DNA of 64,000 bases from the NCBI GenBank assembly GCA_020091685.1, contig CM034600.1:35255077-35319076 (forward strand), given 5' to 3'. Each line of letters begins with the position of its first letter. The first letter of the stretch is position 1. This stretch comes from Lutjanus erythropterus. Its lineage: Eukaryota > Chordata > Actinopteri > Lutjaniformes > Lutjanidae. Of the stretch, positions 13,020 to 26,475 are shown piece after piece. The position numbers and the translations under genes were made by a program. A model generated the notes under the pieces. That model saw nothing but the letters and a program-made list of their open reading frames with translations, ran no database searches and was not told the DNA's origin.

Positions 13020-13450
13020 CTTCAGAGGAAGACTTTACTTTTATACTTTTTCACTTTTACTTTAGTTGAATCAGTATTTCTGCTTTTACCAGTCTTTATC
13101 AGCACTTGAACTATTTTCTTTCTGCAGAACAATGTACTGGAACTTCTTTCTTTTTTACTAGAAAGAAAGTAGATCCTAGATAAAACTGCTGTGAAGGTCT
13201 GTGAATTATCTTGAGTAGTGACATGATTTTTGGAAAGAGACACCGCTGCTGAGTGTTTTTAATCCCATTATACTGGAGGGAGAGCAGACATCTCTACGGC
13301 CGATATCTTAGAAACTCTGCAATTCATGACCAAAAAAAACCTAGATGGATAAATAGCGCTACAAGCCAGAGAGAAAATATGTATTTTTGATTTTGGGGTG
13401 AGCTGTCCTTTTAAGGTCATAGCGGTGCTGGATCTCTGTGTTTGTGTTGT
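13020..13450 (-). repeat. dispersed repeat family, copy 1
   Basis: Contains gccgatatcttagaaactc, ctagatggataaatagcgct and tatttttgattttggggtg, then TGTCCTTTTAA. The same family recurs at 58640-58780 and, in the opposite orientation, at 63680-64000, including aaagtag and tggaaagagacac blocks. Non-coding. Confidence 0.65.
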
Positions 13451-14399
13451 TGGCTCCATAATCTTGGAAAGTTAACAGCTCAGTGTGACTACAAACCAAC
13501 TTTTGGGAAGATCCACGGAGCATCAGTGAGTCATACAACTACCCGGAATTGTGAAATGGTTTGAGGTGTTAGGTGTATCCGAGCCAGATTTCAATGAGGT
13601 ATGCATTATGTACACACATCAAGTATGCACAGTACACAGGTGTGTCTTGTTTTAATTTGTGGCATTACAAGGGCGTCTTGAGAAATGTATTTTTTTCAAC
13701 ATGATATGTAAAGTTATAATGAAAACTGTCTCTCAAGCTGAACGTTCATTTCTCGCTGCCCTGACAGCCGACATGCACTTGCTTGGGCCGCTGAGCAGAG
13801 GAGTGCCTGGGGGGGCTGCGGACAGCTGCTCGCAGGGGTAAAAACTCTCGACAAAAGCAGCATTTATCCACGGTGGGCGCTGCATGGGAGCTTGACCGCT
13901 GGAAATAAAGACACAGTATGTGAGAGAATATCCAAGGAAATGCCGTCACAGCCAGTTGTCCCTGGACAGGAGCACACAGCTGTTAGCCACACTGCTCCAC
14001 GGTGCAGACGCTGCTCTCTGCTGAGCTGCAGCATGATGTTACTCAGAAAAGCATGGCTGAGCATCCACAAGCAGGACAAATACGAGTTTTCTGTCACGGC
14101 CAGGCAAGAGGCTCCAGCACTGTATTATATAAACTAGTTCAAGGAATATGTTCGTGTTTGTTCCATCTGAAAACAGTCCTCACATGCTCATTTTGAAACA
14201 GATTTGTTTACTGTAATAATTCCACACATTCTTGTTTGGTCAGTGGCCCTACACTTCAAATTATGATGGTTTAGGGTACCCCCTCTGTCTTTCAAATAAA
14301 TCTTGATGACATGGGGTTAACATTGTGAAACAGCTGCAGTTACATCAGACACATTATATAAGTTGAAGAAAAGAAATAAGAGAAAGAAGTAAAAGAAAT

Positions 14400-14860
14400 T
14401 AACGTTGGTTTCACATGGGAGAGCTCTCTGTGGTCCAACGCCTGTTTGATTGACCATCCATTCACCCCACTAACCCGACATGCCAGATGGTCTGTTAAAC
14501 AGAACCATCTGGGAAGATGTCCTTGTTTGGAAAAGGGCAGGCACTTTTCAAAAAACACTTGGCAGGTGATTGGATGAACCATCCATCTGTCACGTCTAAC
14601 ACAGGCTAGCTTCAACCAATCAGATCAAACTCTTCAGCGCCTCCAGTGCCGTTCTTTGCTCTTCTTTTAATGAAGAAGTACTCTTCAGTTCTGTTATAAC
14701 AGATGCTATCGTGATATCTACGCTAACCTCTTCAGGAAACGGTGCCCGTAGCTGCCAGTAGTCCCTCCTACGACGCTGACTGGTTGTACCATTTTTGGTG
14801 CGGACACAAACGGACAAATTGAAGCCTCACAAGATGGATTCTTTTTGCCTCGCAAGCTAA
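14400..14860 (-). mobile_element. dispersed element carrying a helicase-like coding fragment, copy 1
   Basis: On the minus strand this reads gcctcacaag-type start, GTGTCCGCACCAAAAATGG, GGACTACTGGCAGCTACG, then a stretch encoding TELKSTSSLKEEQRTALEAL, and ends AGACCATCTGGCATGTCGGG. A clear second copy lies inverted at 40335-40795. The peptide resembles the region just before the ATP-binding loop of fish RecQ-like helicases, as I remember them. It is truncated by a stop soon after, so it is not a functional gene. Confidence 0.5.
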
Positions 14861-15759
14861 CCTCCCCACCCGCTCCATGCTCAGACCTTATGCTATGTCA
14901 CCTGACTTCAGTGGCATCAAACATCAAACTGGAACACTAGAACAGCGCCTCCAGAAATCACACTAGAGGGGTAGCAAGGGCTCTCACACTTTCCAAAAAT
15001 CATGTTTGAACGAATTTGAAATGACACTGAACTTGTTCAAATAAATTCAGATGTGAAATACTTCCACACACTACTTCTCAAAAGCTTTGGTGCTGTGATT
15101 ATCTGCTCAGGAGTTTTACTAACTAAAGTCGTCCATTTCTGTAGTAATAACTTACTTGACTGATAGGTCAATAGGACGTGCAATAGGCCAAGCTGAATTT
15201 GTAGTACTGTCTGCTGAATAGAGTGACAGACTGTAAATTTTGAATTCAAGCAGATAATTACAGTTCAAATCTGAATTTTTCACGGCTCTAGTAGCCACTC
15301 ACATTGTCATAGTTTGAGGTGTAGAGGCAATGACCAAGCATTTAACACTGGGAGTGAGATCGGACTGAAAATATATTCCATATTGCAAAAATATCTTCCA
15401 AAATGTATTTAAAGGCACAAGGACTTCTATAAATCTTCTGTAGTCGGAGTTAGACAAACCAAGTATCTTCCAAAGTTACAATCTTTTCAGTACCATGTTC
15501 CCTCTTTGTGTTACTCCACCAGCACTCAACAATAATACACAAACAAAGAGGGGATTCTGTACTAAGAAGAGAGAAACTTTTTTGCCTATTTGGGAGAAGC
15601 AGAAACAACAAACACGCCATGACCTTTTAAATGAGTTCTATGGGAAAAGTGTTGGCAAGTTTGTCAGCAGCTGTATCAGTATAAACGGTAAGGAATTATT
15701 ACAGCAAGCAAAAACTATTTTATTGTACATGTGAGTATTGTTTTGAGACAGAGTTAAAA

Positions 15760-16345
15760 AAAAATTGTGAAATGAATAAAAAAAGAGAGACAAAAAGTAA
15801 ATAAATAAGAATTAAAAGCAGCTTTATACGAGTGTGTTTTGAGGAGTGATTTAAAATGGGACACTGATTAAACATTTCTGACCTTCTCAGCCAATCCAAA
15901 GTTTGGGGCTGTAAAAGCAAATGCACAGTCACCTTCAGTTTGAGCTGTGACTTTGGAAAGGATAACAGAGTTTTTTGCATGAGGATCTCAAGCAGAGTTT
16001 TTGTAAGAGGAGAGCAGCTCGAAGGTGCCAAACCAGACAGGGCATTAAAAAATATTTTAAAGTCTAAAAGACGCAGTTTGAATCTAAAAGACTTGAAGCT
16101 AAAATAGGCACAATATGATGACATTTTTGGGAACTGGTTAAGAGCCAAGCTGCATTTTGTATGAGCTGGAGGCTATGTGGTGACTTTTGGGAAAGATATG
16201 TGTACAGGGAGTTAAAGATAGTCAAGACATGACGAGATAACAACCGTCTCCAGATCAGTGAATGACACAAACAATTTGATTTTGGTGATATTCCATAGAT
16301 GATAAAAACAGGTTTGAACAACCTCTTTCATTTGGAGATCTAGTT
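15760..16345 (-). mobile_element. decayed LINE (L2-like) reverse-transcriptase C-terminus
   Basis: Read on the minus strand in shifting frames: CFYHLWNITKIKLF, SFTDLETVVISSCLDY, then HSLQLIQNAAWLLT, then FKILLT-like and NALSGLAPSS. These are the landmarks of the C-terminal part of L2/CR1-type LINE proteins in fish. Frameshifts and stops show that it is dead. Confidence 0.75.
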
Positions 16346-19300
16346 TAAGAAGTCTACTTATGATCAGGTGCAATCGAGCTGCGCAGCTGTCAGGAGTTTT
16401 ATTAAATGCAACCCAGCCCCACATAATCGTCTGCCATGTAAGAATCAGATTATATTGCCTCCGCACTCCTCCAGCCACTCCTCAAGCGCCACATGCGTGT
16501 GCGTCCCGAGCTCGTCTGCATGACATGTTTCGGCATTGTTCTTGTTGCTGTTTCTGCCTCTGGAGCCGAGTGAGGAAACATAGCAGGAGGCGGGCTCGTG
16601 CATACCATTATCTCACAAAGCAATCATTACAGGAGTATCTCCCGTATCCTCTATACCAGCGAAACATGTCACCTCATGCTCTCCGCCTCATTCTGAACAC
16701 CGCAGCACTCAAACCCAACACCTCTTTGGCACACGGCTCCACTCTAACCATGACTCACTTGAGTGAAATGCCTCAAACATTACAGTTGCCAGATTGTGAA
16801 GTGAACAGAAATGTATGCATGGGGCTTGGCCTGCTCTTCCTGTAAGCAGAGTGAGGAGGAGGGGGGGTCGACTTGAAGCAGCCACTTGCAACCCACCTGC
16901 AAGCCCCCTCTTCATCATGTTTTGCCACCATACATCATAAGTGCATATATTATTTTATTTGCTGTCAACACCAGAGCAATAAAAATGAGGTAATAGTCTG
17001 CAGACGAGAACATTAAATTACAGTTATAATTGCTCAGGTTCATTATGGCGGTTCTGTGCAACATGCTCCAACACTGATTAGTGCATAAACAGCAGATCCC
17101 AGTAGTTATCTTCGTGAAAATCACCACATTATCTGCCCTCACATTTCACTGAGTGATCGCAGTGCATGTAAATGGGGCATATTTCTTTTATAAGGTAATT
17201 ACATGTTTAGTGGCTCCATGTCTGGATTAGTGAAAGTATGAACGCATCCTACCCTGAGATTTATCCATAGTTGCTCTGTAATTATGACACGACTCATATG
17301 CAAACCCTCCAATACATCATACTATCCATGACATCTATTGCATCATATTCAAGTCCACATGAAACAGAAAGCAGAGTGATATTTGATTCCGCATACTCAC
17401 GTGTTTCCTGTAAAAACGGGCAGCTGCAGGGAGGGACTTGTCGCAGAGGAAATTAGCAGTGAATAATGCAGGACTCCCGCTCGCCATGCAGCCACAGCGG
17501 CCCATTAACCTTGCTGACTCTTCCGACCAGCAGAGGTTTGATAACAGAGAATTCAGTCATTAAGTTGTGTTTTTGTAAGTTATAAAGTTGTGTCCATGTA
17601 GCTAATGTTCTGAAACAGTCGACTGCAAAATACGTCGCGTATAATCTCCTCTCATGGATACCATTTATCCGAAGCGATTGAATTCTAGCCAGCTGGCTCG
17701 TAACCATGGTAACCACAGTGTTTGGGGGAAATAAGGTTTGAGGTGGCAAACATCTTGGAAGACACACCAATGAGTCACACTGTTGCTAGCTAGCTAAATT
17801 TATTAATCTTAGCCTTAGCTTAGCATTGGTAAAAGTTTGTCAGGTGGATGTCATGATGTTATTCGTAATTGGTTGGGTCTAGGAAGAAAACATGACTGGA
17901 TTTTCCGTGATTTTGATCGTTTTGAGTTTTTTGTGGCATACATTGTTAAATCGGTGCACAATATTGTTTTGTGTGTTTGTTTGAAAGTTAATTTAAAGGG
18001 ACAATTACATGGTTGCAACACCAGTACAAATTAAATTAAAAGAGTGTCCAGGATAACGCAACAAAGTCACAGGACCTATTTCCATTGTGGTCCTTGTCGT
18101 AGTTAGATTGGGTAGAGGTGTGTGTGTGTGTGTGTGTGTGTGCGTGCGTGCTTGTGCATACTTGCATAGAAATAATGGAACACAGCATTAGCAGCATATT
18201 AAGCAAATACAACGTCCATACACAAAAATATTCTCATTTAACTTAAACAGGAATTATTCTAACAACAGACTAGACAGATTATAATGAAACAGGTTCATTA
18301 AATGAGCTACATACAATCCTGCCTTCACAACTGTCTTTGCAGCAGTACGTTATCTTAAAGCCGATGTTTCAGTCACTCAGCACCCAAGTATCTAAAAGAA
18401 CTTTTACCCAGCTGTCCGCTGATTCTTACCAATGTTAGATTTGTTACACTGGACGTGGTGTTGTGTTTGTGAGCCTCTCTGACATGTGGGAAACAGTTCA
18501 ATAAGTAATTTGGGGCTGCACGCGGTATGATCGGAGTTTTGATCTAAAAGGGTTAATAAGGCATTTTTCATTTCATCTTGACTTTAAGGTTAAAACCTGT
18601 GATAAGCAGCTACAATTAGCTACAGTATGGTGCTGTAAGATGAAAACAATTTAGCTGTTCCTGGACCTCAGTTAAATCAAATCAAGTGTAGCAGGAAGCC
18701 CATCAGGTATTTTGTTTATCAGGCCGTCATCTTGAGGTATGCTCCGAGAGTGCTTTATCCGAAAACCAGTGTCACAATCAGAGCATCACGGCAGACTGGA
18801 GCAGGGCTCAGGAGAGATGGGCTTGTCAGCAGCTGTTTCAGTCTGTTGCACGGTGTGGAAAAGCTCTGTCATGGCCTACCTAATGGTAATTGTTTGGAGC
18901 GGTGAGAGGCCGTCTTGTCTGCTACGCTGGTATCTGAGGGGTTTGGAGCGGAGGCGACAGCAGCAGGAGAGGAGGTGGGGGGGTTGTTAGAGGAGAGATA
19001 TTTCCAGATTTCCTCAGCTTATAAAAACAAGTTCATATGGTGTTACAAGACATAAGGATGCATGTCAGTAATATTTCAAACGGGGCTAAGTAAGGGGCCG
19101 TATGAAAATTATTACAGTCAGAAAAGGGGAAGGGTTATATTCTTTTCTATTTCTAACATTTTGGGGGAAAGCTTTTTATTTTGTTTACTCACCTCATTTT
19201 TTTCAGCTTCCCCTTCAAAGATTCATTGCAAAAGAAAGGATCAAAGAGTTACAAATGATGGACTTTGCCATAAACATCAAAGTGAAACTGGAAGGTGTAC

Positions 19301-21955
19301 TTTCTGTTGTCATCACATCACATCACTCGAAATCACATTGATTTTTGTAGCAAAACAAATAATTACAAATCAAGCCCTACATGTGCAGTAGATTGCCTTC
19401 TGTATTGGCTACATGGAAAGGTCTGCAGATAACAAAAGATGGCTGGACACGTCGATGTCCGCACACAGCCCACGTGTACATCCTCAAAATTTACGTCACA
19501 CGGACTCCCGTGGACCCTCCCTCCTTATGGACGAGGATAGTATAATAACAGCCTGACAATTAATAAAATCTTGCAGGGATGACGTAGCCTGGAAGTTAGC
19601 ATTACCCTGGTTCCCTCTACATGCAAGCCAATAGAATTAATTAATTAAGATCTTTGGCGAACAAAAGTTTATTATACCCACACATTTTGTTCAGCGAGAT
19701 AATATTCACAAATGAACACCACTTTGCAATCACAGCACTGAAAAGCTAAGGCAAGTCACCACTACTAAGCGACCAGCGTTCAGCCTTGTGACGTTCAATG
19801 TCCATGACAACCTCTGTAGTCTCATTTAGCCGCTTGTTAGCAACCGCCTTTTTTAAGACACTGAAAAGCTTCAAAGTTTCATGAGCGGGGTATTTACAGA
19901 TGTATTTTATGTCATGGAACAAGACATGAAAATCTCTTACGTCTGTGTTTACCACAGACTCTCTTTCAGGCGTCTAACCACAAAATCACTGACCTCAAGA
20001 CGAAGCAAATGGAAGTGCTTATATGCTACATTAATGCCAAGTTTTCAGTCTTATTTTTGCAGCACTCTATAGGGGTCTCTATGCAATACACTACACAGTG
20101 TCTACTTCTGGTGGTAGTAATACACTACTAAAAACATAGGTCCCTTAGACCTCAAGAGCTTTCTTGGGTCTTCAGCAAAACATTCGCCAAGTGTGCGGAC
20201 AATCAGATTAACAGTTGTCGAGAAAATAGACAGACAGTCAGACAGAACAGAGATTTGTTCCAGTTTAGATGAACTGGTGAACACCCTTTCCAATTGTTTG
20301 TGATTAGCCCCATTCAGATATCAATGATCAAATTAGTCAAACCAATTCAATGCGTTATTTTGACATGTGTTTGGAAGGTGTTGCAGGGGCAGGGTCCAAA
20401 GAAAATATTTGGAGGGCCTTGCTTTTTTACAAAGTGAAACATAATTTTCAGCACCCCTCCACACCCTAACAATTTTGATACAGTCCCTAAGACAGCAAGA
20501 AAGGTGAGGAAAGAGGAAAAGTGGGAGACAGGGCGAAAGAGGAGAGGGGGGAAAAGTGTCGGGAAGAGAGAGAGATGGCGTCTCAGACAGACTGTCTGGC
20601 TGCAGCGGGATCTCCAGCACTCAGCGTCATATGATTCTGGGGGTCAGAGGTTATCCCCACTGATGAATATCGGGCCGAGTCTCGTCTCCCTCACAAAAGA
20701 AAGGGAGTTGTTTTCACTCCCCGGGTCTGGAAAGTTTATTTCAGGAATCCATCCCTGCCAGCACGAGACTGTAAACCTGTCTCAAGGCAGAAGAGTTACG
20801 TCCACAAATATTACACTTTTTTTTCTTTACAGTTTTATTGGCCTGCCAAAACATAGAGAGATGCTCTTTCTCATTCAAAATGCATCTACGGGTGTAATCA
20901 CATCGCAGTGGGAGAACATACATACAGTACGTGTGTATATTTCCTCATGAAACATACATCCCTGGGATTTCAACGGGATTTGGAAGATTATAGTTTGCAG
21001 GCTGTGAATTGTGTGAAAGTACACTGGTGTTTTGTGTTTATCCTTTCATACTGAACACCTCATCCCACAAGCCATCTCATTATATCCCTGCGTATTAAGG
21101 TGGTAATACACCAGATTTATAAGAAACAAAGATGAGCAACAGTCCCAGCAATGAGCAAAAAATAAGAGGAAGACGCAGTTAAATTCATATCTTATTATTT
21201 CCTTTTAAGAACTTACAAGTTATTTTTGTCCTGTGCATGTTCATCTTTCAAGATCTTCCCACAGATGTGTAAACTCTATAATGAATAATCACAGGGCACT
21301 TCAAATAACACTGTCAGCGGGATTTCTACTAAAAGCTTCTGGGAGATTATAGCTGCCCAGGAGTGACAAGTGTGATATATGAGATCACACGTGAACAAAT
21401 GGATGGCAGAAGCCCGGGCATTTATGAGCCTACTGGATCAGTCCCCGCCAGGATACACACACATCGTTTGACAGTCTCGATTTGAGTAATGAAAAACCGC
21501 ACAGGCTCTCGCTGCAGGGTGAGAGAGGGCTGGTCTGACACTGACGGAGGTGTTTCAGGGGGTCAAGCTGCAGAGGGAGGAGAAGACAGAGGCTCATGAA
21601 GCCTTTACCTTCAAGCAAGGTGAGAGAATCGCACATCATCACCCAAAAGTGGATTCCCCCAAAACTGAAGGAGAATAGTTGGCAGTGTGATGGATGTCAG
21701 CGAGGCAGGGTGTGGCCAGGTTTGAGGTTTACAGCTCATCAACACCCTGACAACCAGAGGAGTGAATGCTGGCATTTGAGGAGGTAGAGAAAAGAGAGAA
21801 AGGGTTATAACAGGATGACATGAAAAGCTCCACAAAACCTTGTTTTGTTCTCATGCTGCTCCCCATCAATCACAGAAATTAGCTCAGTGAAAGCTATTAC
21901 AGATTTTTGCTGCTGTCATACATTTTTTGAGTTTGTTCCTCTGAGTTTGCCTATA
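16346..21955. other. intergenic, no gene seen; minor repeats
   Basis: (TG)n with TGCG variants at 18119-18150. A purine-rich stretch lies at 20497-20577. About 19555-20010 may be a dispersed repeat (gcagggatgacgtagcc, ttcagcgagataatattc), recognised only weakly. The longest frame, 161 codons at 16360-16845, has no recognisable domain and is treated as chance. Confidence 0.5.
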
Positions 21956-21959
21956 ATCA

Positions 21960-22475
21960 CCAATAAGGCAAGGCAAGGCAAATTTAATTACAGAGAACAT
22001 TTCATAACCAACACCAACCCAATGTGCTTTGGAGAGCAAACAGGCAACATGACAAAAAAATACTGAAACAATAGAAGCAAGCAAAAGCACATAAATTAAG
22101 AACAATACATGCAAAGGAGAACAGGGTAAAAACAATAGTAACAATAAAACAAACAATCAAAAGCACACAGACTAGAACTGAACAGAAAATAGGAGGCTTG
22201 CTCAAGAGCTTTTGGGCCAAAACATCACTTTGCAGACAATGCCAATATTAAACAATGCAAGATATGCTTCATCTCCTTAAAAATATCCTGACAAGTCAAT
22301 TCATTTTACCAAGTATTTGGTGTTGCAAACAGGAGAACATACACACAAACAAAAAAGATAGGTGTAACAGGCTCTTATAGGACAGCAGCTGTCGTACGCT
22401 ATATGATTATAAAACCGCCTGAGTGAAATTGTGATTCGTGATAGGGGCTCTATAAATAAAATTTTACTTGACTTG
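21960..22475. mobile_element. LINE 3'-end-like fragments
   Basis: 21965-22040 (aaggcaaggcaaggcaaa ... caatgtgctttgg) resembles the antisense 3' end of fish LINEs. 22430-22475 (gtgataggggctctataaat, then aaaattttacttgacttg) resembles the sense 3' tail of L2-like LINEs and the SINEs that use it. Confidence 0.5.
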
Positions 22476-23525
22476 AAATTTGACAGATGACATCTACAAT
22501 AATCCAAAAGACAAATGTGAATTATTCCAGTCAAAGTGAGGTCTCCTCCAGAGCACTGTTTCTGTAGAGACTGAGGGAATATAGAGGCAGAACTGCTGAT
22601 CAGGAGCTGCTTAATAAACATGCAGAAGCTGTAAAAACTCCAAATTAAGTGGGTAATTAAAGGTATTGCATTACCATTATTAAATTATTACATATGACAT
22701 AATTAAAATGAGTATGAGCTTATTTTCTTCTGGCATTTCAAGACAGTCAATTAGGGCCTCATACATATTACGATGATGGGTATGAAGTGCACATTTAAAA
22801 ATAAATCTACATAAATTAGAATAAACTAGAGGAGTGCAGGAGAGTGCAGATCTCCTCCAGGTGTGTGTGGAGCAGTGATGCATGAGTCTGGATGTATGCA
22901 TAAATCATGAATTTGATCAAATTGTTTTTTTCTGATTTAGAGATCTGCACCCACCGAGACATTTCACTCCATCTCCACAGGTCCTGGTAGGCTTTACTGC
23001 CTTCTACATAATGTTGAGCTGTGCAAACTTTCATTTTATTTTCAACAGTTTACTTTAGTTAGAGAACAGTAGGTGTAAACTTTACAGGAGATTAGAAACT
23101 CTCCAGAAGAAACAGAATAAAACTTTTAGCTATAATTTCACTGTATGATCCTGGACTGTGTGTGAGACCTTTTGGATGTGGAGAAAAACAGAACATTAAT
23201 TAAAATCAGATCCTGACCAATCAGACTGCAGTGCACCTACCCTTCTGCTATTAATCAAAATATTAATTTTTATGATAACTGTAATCAGCATATCACTTGT
23301 CTGGCAGTGGTTGATCACTTGCGGCCCCCGTCGGGATGTTAAGGAGTGTGAAGGAGAGAGAGGTCAGCAATGAATGGTGGCATAAAACAGAGTGGTAAAA
23401 GTGGGTTTTTCAAAAACTGTGAATCACCACAGCATGAAGAGGTCCTTCAGCATACAGTCATAGATATGCACAAAAAATTTCAGGCTGATAGGTCTGGTGA
23501 TATGTGAGATTAGCTGCAGACAAAT
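22476..23525. other. intergenic, no gene seen
   Basis: No coding exon, RNA gene or clear repeat recognised. Confidence 0.5.
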
Positions 23526-24060
23526 ACACACACAAACACACGCACACACTACCAGGCAAAGATAGTGACATGCTAAAGTAAACTTTCAACTTTAAAAAAA
23601 AAAAGAAATCCATGTGATGGTTGAAATAAAGCTCAGAATCAATAATAACACAAAAGTATTTTATAGAATCAACTTGTTGTTTTAAAGATTTGTCACTGAA
23701 TTTTAATTTAAAGTATGTTTCAGAAACTATTGACTCGCTATTTAGTGCCGAGAAGCAAAACAAGGTCATTTGTGAACGTGACACAGTACCACACCCAGAG
23801 CAGACTGATGAAAGATCATTTATGAATATAGTAAATCATAGTGGTCCAATGACTGATCCTTGGGGGACACCTTTCTCTGTTTTATCTGAATTGGATTTAC
23901 TTCCATTTAATAGAAGGCACTGATTTCTGTTTTGAAAACTGAAAATGCACGAAACCAGGCCGATAAAATAAAGTTTATCATTACGATGGCAATGATCGAA
24001 TAAATAAAGCACTTTAGTTAGATCAAGAAATCTACCACCTGTCAGTTTCGCATTTTCAGA
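23526..24060 (-). mobile_element. decayed LINE reverse-transcriptase domain
   Basis: On the minus strand 23871-23851 encodes GVPQGSV. After one in-frame stop in GPL*F comes TIFINDLSSVC (about 23838-23805). Further on are SRSQMTLFC (where an ADD-type catalytic block is expected but lost) and IKYFCVIIDSELYFNHH. This is the classic order of RT motifs of jockey/CR1/L2-type LINEs. Stops and indels make it a pseudogene. Confidence 0.8.
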
Positions 24061-24574
24061 GGATGAAAATACGTCATTAGTAAATCTAATAAATTATGCA
24101 GATTTTAATCTACAGTTTTTTCCCCATGCAGCAGTGTCTCCCATCATGTACCACCTTCTTCATCTCTCTGGGGCCCCTCATCCTTCCATACTCAATCTGC
24201 AGACTCACCCTTATCACTGCAAGGCCTTATCTAATCCACACCATCAACCTCAGACTCGCCACACCCTCAGACATGAGCCACCGGCCCACTGCCCAGTCTG
24301 CTGTTTTTATTCCCAGGAGCTCCGCACCCGAGTCGCCTCACCTGCACCCTCTCCCCACCCCCCCGCTCTATCCTCTGCTATCACTGGGGGAAAAGATAAT
24401 GAGGGATATTTGGCCTTATTAGTGTCAATAGTGCTATTTAAGGTCTAATCATCTGTCATATGCAGAGACATGTATTACACTGGATGTCTGACATGTTTTT
24501 CATAACAACTGAGCTTAGTGCTGCTGTTGCATAAGGAAGCCTGGGAACATACTGCTGTAACTGGAGGGCTTGAG
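24061..24574. other. intergenic, no gene seen
   Basis: C-rich at 24240-24370 but without a recognisable coding exon. Confidence 0.5.
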
Positions 24575-25070
24575 GACTTTTAAAGGAATAGTTCAACATT
24601 TTGGGAGACAGACTTATAAGTTTTCTTTCCAACACACAACAATTGATATCACTGTGATGGTAAGCAGTCAGGTTACGGTTATCTTAGCATAGCATAAAGA
24701 CTGGAGACAGCTAGCCGGGCTCTGTCCAATAGCATCAAAATTAGTCTAGCATCTTTTAAAGCTCATTAATTAAAGGACCAGTGTGTAGGATTTAGTGGCA
24801 TGTAGTGGTGAACTTGCAGATGCGAACAGCTTGTCTCACTCTCCCCTACAGAGACTGTGAAACTTGTGCAAAACACTCAAGTCCATATTGAACCAGTGTT
24901 TCGTGGGAACCATTGTTCCAGTCCTCATGCTAAGCTAAGCTAACTGTTGCCAGGCTGTAGCTTCAAATTAAGGCACAGACATGAGAGAGGTATCAATCTT
25001 CTCATCTAACTGTCTGCAAGAACGTAAATAAACACATTCACCAAAATGTCAATCTCGGTCTTTAAAACAC
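24575..25070. mobile_element. foldback element with a nested MITE
   Basis: Left arm at 24580-24770 (ggaatagttcaacattttggg ... cttagcatagcataaagactgg, ctctgtccaa). Inverted right arm at about 24930-25060 (gctaagctaagctaac, ggtatcaatcttctcatctaac, ccaaaatgtcaa). 24772-24925 is a different element starting aaaggaccagtgtgtagg and atttagtggcatgtagtgg, inserted between the arms. Confidence 0.65.
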
Positions 25071-25568
25071 ACAAATAAACACCCAGACAAAGGCAGTGCA
25101 GTGTGGCATGAGAGACGTCAGACAAAACAGGTTCCAAATGAGCACAATAGGTCTTAGGTCTGCGTGTGCAATTGTCCCTAATTATGACAATGATTCAAGG
25201 AGCTCCACATTCCAGTGCCTCTTATGGTTTTGCTGCTATGTATCTTGGAGCCTGTGGAGCCATTAACACGATACCAATCTCACCAATGGCTCCAGTTTGG
25301 GCCTCCCGTGGGCTCCTGAATGCAACCTGTCCAGGTCGAGGGGATCCAAACATCCACCCCCCTCCCTCCCTTACACACTCACACACTTTTCTCCCAGAGG
25401 AGGTGGGCATCAGGACAAACAATCAATGCCAATGACAGATCCACGTCAGACAGAGCGTAATTATGGGAACAGCGTTCTGAGAGATACTGTGTCATTAAAA
25501 CCCACCGTCTCCACTCCAACTACACCAGACGCTCTCCTGCTGCCTGTCCATGCTGTGAAGTGTGTGTG

Positions 25569-25599
<31 letters not shown>

Positions 25600-26314
25600 T
25601 GGTGCATGGCTCTCAAGCTAGAGGCCAGTGTTTCTTGTGTCCTCATATAACTTCTTGTGTAATTGCAGCAGAGTTTGCTGACTGAACCTGTAAAGGTGCA
25701 GAGATGTAGACATGACAGATACATTTTGAGGGCCCATGCATGACTGAGAGAAGCCTCAAATGCTCTTGACAGCTGCAATTTGAGAACTAAATTGCTGAAA
25801 ATACTTACATAGCTGCTGTCTGATTTTGAAACCATCCTCGCCCAGACACCATTAATGCCCGATTACTCAGAGGACGATGTGACACATTCAGTTTGTGTTG
25901 GCTGCAGGAAAGTGGCCATAACACTCAATTTGCACATGTTTATCAGAATAATGTCTTTCAGGCACTGCAGAAAGACATGATCTGTGTTTGTGTTTCTCTT
26001 CATCTGGGCAATAATTAAGTTGCAGAGCCAGCAAATCATCATCATCATGTAGTGGGAAAGAAAAAACCAGGAACAAATAAATGTCAGTTAAAATGTGTCT
26101 CTTTCAATTTAAAGCCCAGTGATGAATCATTGAGGTGGCAGCTGAGCGTTGAAATACAGCACCAATCACACACCAATACTTTTACTTTAGGTTTTACTTA
26201 GGTAGACACTCCTAAAACTGAATAGCGACTACATATTTGGTTAAAACCAAATTAAGAATTCGCAAATCTATTTTTATCATTTAAAGGCAGCACATTAAAT
26301 TTGCACTGTTGTGA
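25071..26314. other. intergenic, no gene seen; (TG)n at 25558-25600
   Basis: A dinucleotide run of about 43 bp. No coding exon recognised in the rest. Confidence 0.6.
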
Positions 26315-26475
26315 TATTAGCACTGTTGCCTCACAGCAAGAAGGTTCTCAGTCGAAATCCCCCAGCCGGCTGGGGGGGCTGGAAAGTTTTTGGCAGGGCC
26401 CTGCGTTGAACTGGTGACTTGTCCAGGGTGTACCACACCTCTCGCCTGGTGTCAGCTCAGATAGGTGAGTAGTTA
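26315..26475 (+). mobile_element. SINE-like dispersed repeat fragment
   Basis: Contains agcactgttgcctcacagc and aagaaggttctcagtcgaaa, then gggccctgcgttgaactgg and tgtccagggtgtaccacac, the two ends of a very common fish repeat with the central part deleted. Confidence 0.6.

Noticed and set aside
16360-16845. Longest open frame in the window, 161 codons on the plus strand.
   Set aside because: No recognisable domain, Cys/His/Arg-rich low-similarity text and no splice context. It partly overlaps the edge of a LINE relic. Treated as chance.
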